Of a stretch of DNA of 64,000 nt, positions 8,727 through 17,398 are shown piece by piece. The notes below the pieces were generated by a model. That model was not told the DNA's origin, ran no database searches, and saw only the letters and a program-made list of their open reading frames with translations. Numbering within the stretch: the first letter of the stretch is position 1; each line of letters begins with the position of its first letter. The position numbers were made by a program, and so were the translations under genes. This stretch comes from Actinobacteria bacterium Ga0077560 (GTDB lineage: Bacteria; Actinomycetota; Thermoleophilia; Miltoncostaeales; Miltoncostaeaceae), in the NCBI GenBank assembly GCA_001464275.1, contig LNFL01000139.1, positions 1 through 64,000 on the forward strand, given 5' to 3'.

Positions 8727-10345
8727 GGCCGGCGCACCGTGAACGGGCCGATCGCCAGCAGGTCGATCGGCGATGACCCGAAGCACTCCAGGGCGTCGCG
8801 GGGGCTGTCCACCATGGGACGGCCGGCGGTGTTGAAGCTGGTGTTCACCAGCACCGGCAGGCCGGTCCGCGCCTCGAACGCCGTGAGCACCCGCGCCATG
8901 AGCGGCAGCTCGAGCGGGTCGACGGTCTGGGCACGGGCCGTGCCATCGACGTGCACCACCGCGGGGATGCGGGACGCCCAGGCGGGGCGGACGCGATGCA
9001 CGAACAGCATGTACGGGCTGGGCAGCGGCCCGCCCGAGAACACCTCCGCGGCCCGGGAGGCCAGCACCATCGGCGCCACCGGGCGGAACTGCTCGCGGCC
9101 CTTGATGTCGTTCAGCCGCGCGGTGGTGCCGGCCGACGCGGGGCTCGCCAACAGGCTGCGCTGACCGAGCGCGCGCGGCCCGAACTCGCTGCGCCCCTGG
9201 AACCAGCCCACCACGCCGTCCTCGGCGAGCGTCTGCGCCACCGCCTCGGCGAGGTCGGCCGGGCGCTCGTACGGGATCCGGGCACGCCGCAGCTCATCCT
9301 CGATCTCCGCCTCGCTGAAGCCCCGGCCCAGCGCGGCGGTCCGCATGGGCCGCACCAGCTCCCGCTGCGCGGCCACGTGGAGCGCGGCGCCCAGGGCGGT
9401 GCCCGAGTCGCCCGCGGCGGGCTGCACCCAGATGCGCCGGAACGGCCCGCGTTCGATCAGCGCGGTGTTGGCCACGCAGTTCAGCGCCACCCCACCCGCC
9501 ATCGACAGCGACGACAAGCCGGTGGCACGGTGCAGCCAGTCGGCCAGATCCCCCACGGTCTCCTGCAGCACGCGCTGGACGCTCGCCGCCAGATCGGCGT
9601 GCACGCCGTCGAGCCGTCCACCGCGAGCGCGCGGGGCGAGGGTCTCCCAGTCCACCGGGTACGTCCGGAACCCGCCGTCGCCGTCCACGTGGACGTGCTC
9701 GCGCAGGATCTCGGTCATCACCGGCGACCCGTAGGACGCCAGCGCCATCACCTTGTACTCGTCGGAGGAACGCCGGAACCCCAGGTGCTCGGTGACCTCC
9801 TCGTAGAGCAGGCCCAGCGAATGCGGCAGCGCCTGGGTGGCCAGCACCTCCATGCGCCCTCCACGGGCCGCGCCGGCCAGGTACGAGGTGCGCTCGCCGC
9901 GCCCGTCCAGCACCATCACCGCCGAATCCCCGTACGGCGCGGCCAGGTGCGCCGACGCCGCATGGGCCACGTGGTGGGGCACGTACCGCAGCACGTCGTC
10001 CCGCAGCCCCGGCAGCACGCTGGACATGAAGCGCCCGGCCCGCTGCGCGTAGAGCGTGCGCAGCGCCTCCCACCCGTCGATGGTGATGTCACCGTCCGCG
10101 GGCGCCGCCAGCGACGGGTCGTACGAGTACGCCACCACGTCCAGATCCCGCGCCTCGATCCCCGCCTGCGACAGGCACCAGCGCGCCGACGCCTCGGGGA
10201 GCTCCCAGGTGGAGAACGGCACGGCGGGCTTGCCGTGCTTGCGCCGGCTGAACCGCTCCTCCTCGGCCGCCGCCACCACCACGCCGTCCACCACCAGCGC
10301 CGCCGCCGGGTCGTGGAACACCGCATTGACCCCCAGCACGTTCAT
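8723..10345 (-). CDS. NodU/CmcH-type O-carbamoyltransferase
   Basis: Start ATG 10345 (MNVLGVNAVFHDPAA) overlaps the GT9 stop as ATGA. The 540-residue protein has the family's two parts: an N-terminal Kae1-like ATPase domain with HHVAHAASAH and ALNCVAN motifs, and a C-terminal YrdC-like/NodU domain ending in SSPIDLLAIGPFTV. EFGPRALGQRS and VNTSFN are well conserved. Such enzymes move a carbamoyl group from carbamoyl phosphate to a sugar hydroxyl through carbamoyl-adenylate. Here the likely acceptor is a sugar of the glycan built by adjacent GT9 and GT2 enzymes; heptose is a reasonable but unproven guess. Confidence 0.92.
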   Translation of the reverse strand: MNVLGVNAVFHDPAAALVVDGVVVAAAEEERFSRRKHGKPAVPFSTWELPEASARWCLSQAGIEARDLDVVAYSYDPSLAAPADGDITIDGWEALRTLYAQRAGRFMSSVLPGLRDDVLRYVPHHVAHAASAHLAAPYGDSAVMVLDGRGERTSYLAGAARGGRMEVLATQALPHSLGLLYEEVTEHLGFRRSSDEYKVMALASYGSPVMTEILREHVHVDGDGGFRTYPVDWETLAPRARGGRLDGVHADLAASVQRVLQETVGDLADWLHRATGLSSLSMAGGVALNCVANTALIERGPFRRIWVQPAAGDSGTALGAALHVAAQRELVRPMRTAALGRGFSEAEIEDELRRARIPYERPADLAEAVAQTLAEDGVVGWFQGRSEFGPRALGQRSLLASPASAGTTARLNDIKGREQFRPVAPMVLASRAAEVFSGGPLPSPYMLFVHRVRPAWASRIPAVVHVDGTARAQTVDPLELPLMARVLTAFEARTGLPVLVNTSFNTAGRPMVDSPRDALECFGSSPIDLLAIGPFTVRRP

Positions 10346-11295
10346 CCGCGCACCTCCTCCAGCACACCGGGGACGACGTCCAGCTCCGCGAGCTCCCGCA
10401 CCACCCGCGGCACATCGATGCCGAGCAGCCCGGCGTCGGGGATCGCACCGTGCGGATCGCCCCGGCGGCCGGCCCAGACGACCCGGTGCCGCGGCCGCGA
10501 CGGCGGCCCCCACTCCGACGGGGGGACCGGGCCGAACAGGGTGAGGGAGGGGGTGCCGGTGGCCGCCGCCAGATGGGCGACGCCCGTGTCGCCGCTCACC
10601 ACCACGCGCGCCCCTGCCACGATCCGCGCGAGGTCGAGCACCCCCGTGCTCCCCGCCAGCACGGCAGCGTTGCCCGCCCCCGAGAGATCCGAAACCCGGT
10701 GGACCAGCTCGCGCTCATGCACACCGCCGGTCAGCACCACGCGGTGCCCGGCCCGCGCCAGCACACGCACCACCTCGGCGAACCGCTCCGGCGGCCACCT
10801 GCGCGCCGGCGACGCCGCGCCCGGGTGCACGACCACGGCCCCCGCGTACCGGGGGTCGGCATCCACCTCCAGGTCGATCCGCGCCGGATCGGCGGGGACC
10901 CCGTGCCAGGCCAGCATGCGGCACCACCGGTGCACCTCGTGCTCGCCGGGACGCCACGCCGGCCCCGGAACCAGCCCGGGGACGCCGAAGGCCAGCAGCC
11001 GGCCGGGCAGCGCGTCCAGCAGCAGGCGATGGCTGCGAGGGCCGCGACCGTGCAGGTTCACCGCCACGTCGGGCGGGGCCATCCCCACCGGAAGCGGCTG
11101 CAGCGGTCCCGCGGGCAGCACGGCGTCGACCGCCCCGCTCGCCACCGCGAGGGGAGCGAGCCGGGCGGGCCCGGCCAGCACCAGCCGGTGCTCCGGGAAG
11201 GCGTCCCGGAGCGCGCGGAGGGCGGGGAACCCGCACAGCAGGTCCCCCAGCCCCAGCGCACGGAGGGCCAGCAGCACCGGCCTCCGCTCCTCCAC
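10342..11295 (-). CDS. Family 9 glycosyltransferase (ADP-heptosyltransferase-like)
   Basis: The 317-residue GT-B protein starts at GTG 11295. It shows GT9 features: N-terminal ALRALGLGDLLCGFPALRAL for the acceptor side, HPGAASPARRWPPERFAEV and GDTGVAHLAAATGTPSLTLFGP for nucleotide-sugar binding. Family members mostly use ADP-heptose in LPS core synthesis. In an actinobacterium without LPS the acceptor must be different. Genes for ADP-heptose synthesis occur elsewhere in this window, so an ADP-heptose donor is plausible. Confidence 0.87.
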   Translation of the reverse strand: MEERRPVLLALRALGLGDLLCGFPALRALRDAFPEHRLVLAGPARLAPLAVASGAVDAVLPAGPLQPLPVGMAPPDVAVNLHGRGPRSHRLLLDALPGRLLAFGVPGLVPGPAWRPGEHEVHRWCRMLAWHGVPADPARIDLEVDADPRYAGAVVVHPGAASPARRWPPERFAEVVRVLARAGHRVVLTGGVHERELVHRVSDLSGAGNAAVLAGSTGVLDLARIVAGARVVVSGDTGVAHLAAATGTPSLTLFGPVPPSEWGPPSRPRHRVVWAGRRGDPHGAIPDAGLLGIDVPRVVRELAELDVVPGVLEEVRG

Positions 11296-11297
11296 CG

Positions 11298-11855
11298 TCA
11301 GCGCTCCAGGCGCCGCACGCGCGGTGCGTCGTTGCCGGCCTCGGCGTCGGCGGCCATCCGGCGGTCCATGTCCGCCACGGCCTCCGCCTCGGCGATCCGC
11401 GGGGTCGGCGCGGGGACGGTCTGCCGGTCGCGCACGGCCCGGCGGGTGTCCTCCCAGTAGCCGGCGCGGCGATAGTGCTCGTAGATCGCGTGCTCGCGCT
11501 CCGGCGTGAGCTCGTGGTCGTCGTCCAGCACCGGCGCCGCGGCGAGATGCTCCCGGCTGTACGGCACCATGATGTACGGGTCGCCCTCGTCGTCGACGTA
11601 GCGCACCTCGTCAACCGGAATCGCCCCCTTCGAGCGGCCCATCATCCCGGTGCCCACCACCAGATACCGCACGTAGCGGGCCTCCGCGTCGAGCAGGACG
11701 TCGCTGACCTTCCCGATCCGGTCACCCGCCTCGTCGCACACGTCCATGCCCTTGATGCGGCTCAGGGACGGCAACCGGGTGGTCTCCGGGTACTCCTCGG
11801 GCCCGATGCGGGCCTCGTCGTCGTCGGGCTCGTGGCGGTCGGTCACGTCACTCAT
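11298..11855 (-). CDS. PRC-barrel domain protein
   Basis: ATG 11855 follows GAGGGGAAG and replaces the slightly longer track start. Residues about 30-110 form a PRC-barrel domain (SRIKGMDVCDEAGDRIGKVSDVLL, then YLVVG and PVDEVRYV). Such domains bind RNA or protein surfaces and are common in actinobacterial stress proteins. A charged C-terminal tail of about 80 residues has no recognised domain. It is the first gene of the operon running to the Nudix gene and has a stress-type promoter upstream. Confidence 0.85.
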   Translation of the reverse strand: MSDVTDRHEPDDDEARIGPEEYPETTRLPSLSRIKGMDVCDEAGDRIGKVSDVLLDAEARYVRYLVVGTGMMGRSKGAIPVDEVRYVDDEGDPYIMVPYSREHLAAAPVLDDDHELTPEREHAIYEHYRRAGYWEDTRRAVRDRQTVPAPTPRIAEAEAVADMDRRMAADAEAGNDAPRVRRLER

Positions 11856-11871
11856 CTGACTTCCCCTCATC

Positions 11872-14800
11872 GTGGTCGGTCACGTGCGGGACCGGGTTCC
11901 CCGTCGGGCGCGGCGCAATCCCCGCTCGGTTCCCCCGGGCCCCTCGCCGCGGCGGTTTCGAGCGGCTACGCTCATCCGGCGCTGTACGTCCCCCGAGGCG
12001 AGGACGCCCCACCTGCGACGCTCGTCGCTCCTGTTCTGCGCGATCGCGGCGGCGTACGCGATCGGCTCCCAGCTCTCCGCATCGTGGTTCGGTGCGGACG
12101 GGCAGACCGCGTCGTTCTTCCCCGCCGCCGGCGTCACGCTCGCCGCGCTCATCCTGCTTCCCCGCGCACGGTGGCCGGTGGTGATCGCCGCGGCGTTCTT
12201 CGCCGAGGTCACCGTGGATCTCATCAACGGGATCGCCCTGGTGCCGTCGCTCGGCTACGGGGTGGCCAACACGGTGCAGCCGCTGGTGGCGGCGGCGCTG
12301 CTGGCGCGCCTGCGCCCGGCGCTGGACATCGGGCGCACCCGCGACCTGGCGGCCTTCCTGGTGGCGGGCGTCGGCCTGGGGCCGCTGGTGGGCGGCATCC
12401 TCGGCGCGTCGACGTTCGTCGTCCTGGACGGCGGCGACCGCTTCGCGCGCTTCGCGGGAGAGTGGTGGATCGGCGACGGGCTGGGCGTGCTCGTGGTGGG
12501 CGGAGCCATCCTCGGATTCCGCTCGGCCGCCGCCGGCACCGTCACCCGCAGGCGCCTGGCCGAGACCGCCGGGCTGGTCCTGGTGGCGGGCCTCGCGACC
12601 GCCGGCGTGTTCTGGCTCGGCGTCATCGGGCTGGCCTACGTGACGCTCATGGCGCTCCTGGCCAGCGGCTTCCGCGGCGGGACCCGCGGGGCGGCCCTCG
12701 CCGGGGCGGCGGTGGCCTTCATCTCCGCGCAGGCGGTGGCCTCGGGCCACGGCTACCTGGACGTCCTGGGCGTCTCCCCCGCCGACGGCCTGCTGTACGT
12801 CCAGCTGGCGATCGCCGTGTTCCTGGCGACCGCGCTGGCCGTGGCCGCCGAGGTGGCCGAGCGGGAGCGCAGCGCAGGCGAACGGCGCGCTGCGGAGCGG
12901 TTCCGCGTGATGGCGGACCACGCGCCGGCCATGCTGTGGGTCACCGACCGCAACGGCCGCTGCACGTACCTCAGCCGCGGCTGGTCCGACTTCACCGGGC
13001 AGCGGGAGGACCGGGGCCTGGGCGACGGGTGGCTGGAGGTGGTGGACCCGCGGGACGCCGAGCGCGTGCGCATGACCCACGAATGGGCGACCGACAGCCG
13101 TGAGCCGTTCACCCTGGACTACCGCCTGCGCCGGGCGGACGGCGAGTACCGCCGTGTGATCGACGCGGGGCGGCCGCTCCACGGCCCGGACGGGGACTGG
13201 GCGGGGTTCATCGGCTCGGTCATTGACGTGCACGAGCGCTCGGAGGCCGAGGACGCCCTGCGCACCAGCGACGCGCGCTTCAAGGCCCTGTTCGAGTCGA
13301 TCGACGAGGGCTACTGCCTGGCCGAGATCATCCTGGACGGCGACGGGACGCCCGTCGACTACCGCTTCCTGGAAGCCAACCACCTGTTCGGCGCGATGAC
13401 CGGCCTGCACGACGCCGTGGGCCGCCGGGTGCGCGATCTGGTCCCCGACCTGGAGGACCACTGGGTGCAGACCTACGCGCGCGTGGCCCTCGACGGCCAG
13501 ACCATGCGCTTCGAGAACGGGTCCGATGCCATGGGCCGCTGGTTCGACGTGTTCGCGACCCCGGTGGAGCCGCACGGGCGCTTCGCGCTGGTGTTCAAGG
13601 ACGTCACGCAGCGGCGGCTCGCCGAGATCGGCCTGCGCGAGAGCGAGCTGGAGCAGCGCCGCGCGCGGCGGCGGGCGGAGCTGCTGACCGAGGTGATCGG
13701 CGAGCTGGAGGCCGTGGACGGCGTGGCCGGCCGGGCCGGCCGCCTGGCGGAGCTGCTGGTTCCCCGGGTCGCGGACGCGGCCACCATCACCCTGGCGGGA
13801 CCGGACCCCGAGGTGCTGGCGCGGGCGCCCGGCCCCGCATCCGCGCCCGAACCGCACTCGCGGGCCCTGGCCGCCCTGGAGACCGGGGACCGGCACGAGA
13901 CCCTGCTCGAGCTCGCGCTCACCGACCCGGAGCGGCGGCCGTACACCGACGCAGACCGCGCGTTCTTCGCCGACCTGGCCGCCCGGGCCGGCCTGCTCAT
14001 CGCCAGCGCCAGGGTGCACGAGGAGGAGCACCGGGTGGCCCTGGCGCTGCAGCGTGCCCTGCTGCCGACCGTCGTGCAGGTGGACCCGGCGGTGGACGTC
14101 GCCGCCCGCTACGCGCCGGCGGCCGGGACGCTGGAGGTGGGCGGCGACTGGTACGACACCTTCCGCCTGCCGGACGGGCGGCTTGGCCTGGCGGTGGGCG
14201 ACGTGGTGGGGCACGGCCTGGAGTCGGCGGCCACCATGGGGCGTATGCGGACCGCGCTGGCCGCGCTCGCGCCGCACTCGGACGGGCCCGGGGACCTGCT
14301 GTCCCGCCTGCAGCAGTTCACCGACGGTCCCAGCGGCACCGGGTTCGCCACGGCCTGCTATGCGGTGCTGGACCCCGCGACCGGCGTCCTGCAGCACGCG
14401 TCGGCGGGGCACCCCCCGTGCCTGGTGGTCGCGCCGGACGGCGCGACCCGCTGGCTGGAGGACGGCCGGTCGGTGCCCCTGTGCCCGCTGGGCCGCCCCG
14501 GCCGCCCGCAGGCGACGACGGTGCTCGAATCCGGCGCGCTGCTGATCATGTTCACCGACGGCCTGGTGGAACGCCGGGGCGAGTCCCTGGCCATGGGGAT
14601 GGACCGGCTGGAGGCGGTGGCGCGGGAGCTGCGCGACGCGCCCGTCGAGGACGTCTGCGACGCCGTGCTCGCAGAGATGGTGGGCGGCCGCCACCGGGCC
14701 GACGACGTGGTGCTGGTGTGCATCCGGTTCGTTCCGGTGCCCGCCGCCGCATTCCGCCTGGACTTCCCCGCCGTGCCCGAGGAGCTGCGTCACGTGCGCA

Positions 14801-15132
14801 CCGCGGCGCGGTCGTGGCTCTCGGCCCGCGGCGTCCAGGAGCCCCATCGCACGCGCCTGCTGGTGGGCCTCGGCGAGGCCTGCTCGAACGCGGTGCTCCA
14901 CGGCCACCGGGACGGCAACGGCCTGGTGCACCTGGAGGTCGCCGACGACGGCGGGCGGTTCTCGGCCCTGGTCTCCGATGGGGGCACCTGGCGGACCCCC
15001 CGTGCGGACGACGCCGGGGGCGGTTACGGTCTGCGCGTGATGCGCGGACTCGGTGACGAGGTGATCGTGAGCAGCGGCGAGGACGGGACGACCGTGCGGT
15101 TCAAGATGGCGGTGCCGGCGCCCACGGCATGA
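11872..15132 (+). CDS. MASE1-PAS-PAS-PP2C (SpoIIE)-HATPase membrane stress sensor
   Basis: A 1086-residue multidomain regulator. Residues about 50-330 are hydrophobic with the MASE1 pattern (FFPAAGVTLAALILLPRARWP). Two PAS domains follow (starting near 343 and 468), then a linker resembling GAF (about 600-720), a SpoIIE-type PP2C phosphatase (about 720-950: VGGDWYDTF, VGDVVGHGLESA, FTDGLVERRG, HRADDVVLV) and a C-terminal RsbW-like HATPase (GLGEACSNAVLHGH, GYGLRVM). It can therefore both dephosphorylate and potentially phosphorylate STAS proteins. The next gene, overlapping by 4 nt, is a STAS protein. GTG 11872 is the only clear early start, and its position relative to the divergent promoter makes the true start uncertain. 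Confidence 0.88.
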   Translation: MVGHVRDRVPRRARRNPRSVPPGPSPRRFRAATLIRRCTSPEARTPHLRRSSLLFCAIAAAYAIGSQLSASWFGADGQTASFFPAAGVTLAALILLPRARWPVVIAAAFFAEVTVDLINGIALVPSLGYGVANTVQPLVAAALLARLRPALDIGRTRDLAAFLVAGVGLGPLVGGILGASTFVVLDGGDRFARFAGEWWIGDGLGVLVVGGAILGFRSAAAGTVTRRRLAETAGLVLVAGLATAGVFWLGVIGLAYVTLMALLASGFRGGTRGAALAGAAVAFISAQAVASGHGYLDVLGVSPADGLLYVQLAIAVFLATALAVAAEVAERERSAGERRAAERFRVMADHAPAMLWVTDRNGRCTYLSRGWSDFTGQREDRGLGDGWLEVVDPRDAERVRMTHEWATDSREPFTLDYRLRRADGEYRRVIDAGRPLHGPDGDWAGFIGSVIDVHERSEAEDALRTSDARFKALFESIDEGYCLAEIILDGDGTPVDYRFLEANHLFGAMTGLHDAVGRRVRDLVPDLEDHWVQTYARVALDGQTMRFENGSDAMGRWFDVFATPVEPHGRFALVFKDVTQRRLAEIGLRESELEQRRARRRAELLTEVIGELEAVDGVAGRAGRLAELLVPRVADAATITLAGPDPEVLARAPGPASAPEPHSRALAALETGDRHETLLELALTDPERRPYTDADRAFFADLAARAGLLIASARVHEEEHRVALALQRALLPTVVQVDPAVDVAARYAPAAGTLEVGGDWYDTFRLPDGRLGLAVGDVVGHGLESAATMGRMRTALAALAPHSDGPGDLLSRLQQFTDGPSGTGFATACYAVLDPATGVLQHASAGHPPCLVVAPDGATRWLEDGRSVPLCPLGRPGRPQATTVLESGALLIMFTDGLVERRGESLAMGMDRLEAVARELRDAPVEDVCDAVLAEMVGGRHRADDVVLVCIRFVPVPAAAFRLDFPAVPEELRHVRTAARSWLSARGVQEPHRTRLLVGLGEACSNAVLHGHRDGNGLVHLEVADDGGRFSALVSDGGTWRTPRADDAGGGYGLRVMRGLGDEVIVSSGEDGTTVRFKMAVPAPTA
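11896..11921 (-). promoter_or_regulatory. Stress sigma-type promoter for the PRC/GT9/carbamoyltransferase operon
   Basis: On the minus strand GGATTG, 14 nt, GGGAAC; about 40 nt before ATG 11855. It lies inside the 5' end assigned to the divergent MASE1 gene. Confidence 0.6.
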
Positions 15133-15461
15133 CCGATTCGCTTGCCAGCATCCGGGCCGCCCTCGACCGCGACGGGGACCTGACCCTGGCGATCACGGGC
15201 GAGATCGACGTCTCCAACGCGGAGGCGGTCCAGCGCGAGTGCGTGAAGCACATGGAAGACGCGCGCCGCACCACGCTGGATCTGGGCGACGTGCGCTACA
15301 TCGACAGCGCGGGCCTGCGCGTCGTGGTGGCGCTGTGGCAGCACGCGCACGCGGCCGGTGGGACGCTGCACGTGGCCGCCCCCGGGGACGGCTTCGTGGC
15401 AGAGCTGCTGGCGATCACCGGGCTGGGCGAGCAGCTGCTGGGTCCCGAACGCGCCGGCTGA
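15129..15461 (+). CDS. STAS-domain anti-sigma factor antagonist
   Basis: The 110-residue protein is a single STAS domain (DLTLAITGEIDVSNAE, LDLGDVRYIDSAGLRVVVAL). The serine in DSAGL is the conserved phosphorylation site of SpoIIAA/RsbV proteins. It would bind an RsbW-type anti-sigma kinase when unphosphorylated. ATGA overlap with the MASE1-PP2C-HATPase gene indicates that the phosphatase acts on it directly. Confidence 0.92.
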   Translation: MTDSLASIRAALDRDGDLTLAITGEIDVSNAEAVQRECVKHMEDARRTTLDLGDVRYIDSAGLRVVVALWQHAHAAGGTLHVAAPGDGFVAELLAITGLGEQLLGPERAG

Positions 15462-15559
15462 CCGCCCGTCCGGGAGCCATTGCCGACCGGGGGGCCCCGG
15501 TGATGCCCATGGCCATCACCATCTGCGGTTCCTCGTTATCAGATGCAGATAGCGTTTGG

Positions 15560-15569
15560 GCGATATCGC
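15560..15569. repeat. Palindrome GCGATATCGC in a locally AT-richer gap
   Basis: The gap from 15462 to 15568 is noticeably less GC rich than its surroundings towards its right end, has ATCTGC and GCAGAT as an interrupted inverted pair, and ends in a perfect 10-bp palindrome that runs into the stop codon of the 15569 gene. Function unknown; an operator or degraded terminator is possible. Confidence 0.35.
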
Positions 15570-15727
15570 TACACGCGCTCCGGATCCCCACCCGCGCGGG
15601 CCGCGCGGACGACGTACACCACCCACAGCACCGCGAGCACCGCCGCCGGGACCAGCAGCAGCGGCAGGAACAGACCGGCGGCGACCAGGCCGATGAGGGC
15701 GATCAGCCCCACGATCGCGATCGTCAC
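15569..15727 (-). CDS. Small two-helix membrane protein
   Basis: GTG 15727 overlaps the dehydrogenase stop as GTGA. The 52-residue product is nearly all hydrophobic (IAIVGLIALIGLVAAGLFLPLLL, then VLAVLWVVYVVRAARAG), giving two transmembrane helices and a short basic tail. It is too short for the ORF track in this form. Translational coupling to the dehydrogenase gene is the only clue to its role. Confidence 0.6.
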   Translation of the reverse strand: MTIAIVGLIALIGLVAAGLFLPLLLVPAAVLAVLWVVYVVRAARAGGDPERV

Positions 15728-16920
15728 GACGCCGCCTCCCCGTTCGCGGTGATGCGGGGGTCGAGCACGACCTTCACGCAGCCGTCGTCCTTGCGCTGGA
15801 ACATCTCGTAGGCAGCCGGCGCCACGTCCAGCGGCAGCCGGTGGGTGGTGAAGTCCAGCGTTCCCAGGGGGTCGTCCTCGGTGCACAGCGGCAGCAGCTC
15901 GGGGATCCAGCGCAGCACGTTTGCCTGGCCCATCCGGAGCTGGATCTGCATGTCGAACAGGTCGCCAAGGGGGAACATCTGCACCGGGCCGGCGTACACG
16001 CCGCTGAGCGACAGCGTCCCGCCGCGCCGAACCGCCTTCATGCACTGCCGCAGCGCGTACGTGCGGTCGAGCTGGATCTTCAGCGTCTGCACCACCTTGC
16101 CCACCACCGAGCCGTCGGCCTCCATGCCCACCGCGTCGATCACCGCGTCGGCACCGCGGCCACCGGTGCGGAATCGGACCTCTGCCGCGGCGTCGTCCAC
16201 GTCGCCGGGGTCGATGGTCTGCACGCCGTGCCGCTCCGCCATCGCCCGGCGCTCCGCGACCGGGTCCACGCCGAACACCGTGGCGCCGTCACGCACCGCG
16301 ATCCGCGCGGCCATCTGGCCGATGGGGCCCAGGCCCCACACCGCGAGGGTGCCGCCCTCCGGCACGTCCGCGTACCGGACGGCCTGCATGGCGGTGGGGA
16401 GCACATCGGTGAGGAACAGGTACCGCTCGTCCGGGCCGTCGTGCGGCACCGGCACCAGGCCCACGTGCGCCTCCGGCACGCGCAGCAGCTCCGCCTGGCC
16501 GCCGGGCACCGCGCCGTACAGGTGGGTGTAGCCGAACAGGCTGGCGCCCTTGCCGCGGCCCAGCAGGTTCGACTTGCGGGCCAGCAGCCCCTCGTCGCGG
16601 GTCCGCTCGCATTGTGAGAACAGGGCGTCCCCGCAGAACGCGCACGACCCGCAGGCGATGTTGAACGGGACGACGACCCGGTCGCCGGGCCGCACGTGCG
16701 TGACGCCCGGGCCGGTCTCCACCACGATCCCCATGGCCTCGTGCCCCAGGATGTCGCCGCGCCGCATGACCGGCCACAGCTTGGAATACAGGTGCAGGTC
16801 CGACCCGCAGATCGCGGTGGAGGTGATCCGCACGATCGCGTCGGTCTCTCGCTGGATCTGCGGATCGGGCACCTCGTCCACGCGGACGTCCTCCCTGCCG
16901 TGCCACACGACGGCCCTCAT
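15724..16920 (-). CDS. Zinc-dependent alcohol dehydrogenase, formaldehyde dehydrogenase-like
   Basis: A 398-residue medium-chain dehydrogenase. Catalytic zinc residues lie in STAICGSDLHLY and GHEAMGIV; the structural zinc lobe is CGSCAFCGDALFSQCE. The Rossmann motif GLGPIGQMAARIA binds NAD(P). Insertions and length place it near the glutathione-independent formaldehyde dehydrogenase/threonine dehydrogenase-like branch seen in stress clusters of other bacteria. The substrate is not certain. It starts at ATG 16920 inside the stop of the 58-residue gene upstream and so belongs to the stress-promoter operon. Confidence 0.9.
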   Translation of the reverse strand: MRAVVWHGREDVRVDEVPDPQIQRETDAIVRITSTAICGSDLHLYSKLWPVMRRGDILGHEAMGIVVETGPGVTHVRPGDRVVVPFNIACGSCAFCGDALFSQCERTRDEGLLARKSNLLGRGKGASLFGYTHLYGAVPGGQAELLRVPEAHVGLVPVPHDGPDERYLFLTDVLPTAMQAVRYADVPEGGTLAVWGLGPIGQMAARIAVRDGATVFGVDPVAERRAMAERHGVQTIDPGDVDDAAAEVRFRTGGRGADAVIDAVGMEADGSVVGKVVQTLKIQLDRTYALRQCMKAVRRGGTLSLSGVYAGPVQMFPLGDLFDMQIQLRMGQANVLRWIPELLPLCTEDDPLGTLDFTTHRLPLDVAPAAYEMFQRKDDGCVKVVLDPRITANGEAAS

Positions 16921-17093
16921 CGGTCGTCCTCCCGGTCCTCGGCCCCGGGCCGCTGCCCCTGGGTCGGCTCGACGGTCTCGGGGGCACCCGGGCCGGCGCC
17001 CGAGCCCTGCTCGGGGCTCACCTCGGGACGGCGCCGGATGAACTCCTCTCGACCGATCTCGGTCGGGTTCTCGCGCTCGCGCTCTTCGGACAT
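16917..17093 (-). CDS. Small charged protein, unknown function
   Basis: A 58-residue protein with AGGAGG before its ATG. It is composed mainly of Glu, Arg, Pro and Gly (SEERERENPTEIG, later PGAEDREDDR), has no hydrophobic segment and is probably disordered. First gene of the dehydrogenase operon behind a stress-type promoter; divergent from another 58-residue disordered protein gene. Confidence 0.7.
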   Translation of the reverse strand: MSEERERENPTEIGREEFIRRRPEVSPEQGSGAGPGAPETVEPTQGQRPGAEDREDDR

Positions 17094-17123
17094 GCCTGCC
17101 TCCTCGTGTGCGGAGGTCGCTGC

Positions 17124-17149
17124 GTTCCCGCCGGGGCACCATCGAAAAC
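17124..17149 (-). promoter_or_regulatory. Stress sigma-type promoter for the dehydrogenase operon
   Basis: On the minus strand GTTTTC, 14 nt, GGGAAC, about 30 nt before ATG 17093. Confidence 0.65.
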
Positions 17150-17163
17150 GGCACACATGCGGC

Positions 17164-17188
17164 GTTTCCGGCACGGCGGCACGGGAAC
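17164..17188 (+). promoter_or_regulatory. Stress sigma-type promoter for the 17222-SDR operon
   Basis: GTTTC, 14 nt, GGGAAC, about 33 nt before ATG 17222; divergent partner of the promoter at 17124. Confidence 0.65.
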
Positions 17189-17221
17189 GGGACGCGGGTG
17201 ACACCACGAGGAGGCGATCCC

Positions 17222-17398
17222 ATGACGGACGAACGTCAGGAGAAGGACCCGGTGCGCCCGCCGGGCGTGCCGCCGCACCAACCGGCCGCCGGTGAACGCA
17301 CCGAGAACGGCGTGGACGAGGCGTCCGAGGAGTCGTTCCCCAGCTCCGACCCGCCATCCTCCGGCACGCCGTCGGTGAGCGGCGGGAGCCGGTCGTGA
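17222..17398 (+). CDS. Small disordered protein with SFPxSDPP motif
   Basis: A 58-residue hydrophilic protein with GAGGAGG before ATG 17222. The centre has EASEESFPSSDPPS, a motif I recognise from many small uncharacterised proteins of soil bacteria; its function is unknown. No hydrophobic core is present. It overlaps the SDR gene by GTGA and is behind a stress-type promoter, so it is probably co-induced with that oxidoreductase. Confidence 0.75.
   Translation: MTDERQEKDPVRPPGVPPHQPAAGERTENGVDEASEESFPSSDPPSSGTPSVSGGSRS

Noticed and set aside
7095-9164. 689-residue plus-strand ORF
   Set aside because: Shadow of the Nudix, GT2 and carbamoyltransferase genes in a GC-rich genome; composition is Arg/His/Pro rich with no recognisable motifs.
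8951-11509. 852-residue plus-strand ORF
   Set aside because: Antisense shadow of the carbamoyltransferase and GT9 genes; no motifs.
11848-14931. 1027-residue minus-strand ORF
   Set aside because: Antisense of the MASE1-PAS-PP2C gene, whose motifs are unmistakable on the plus strand.
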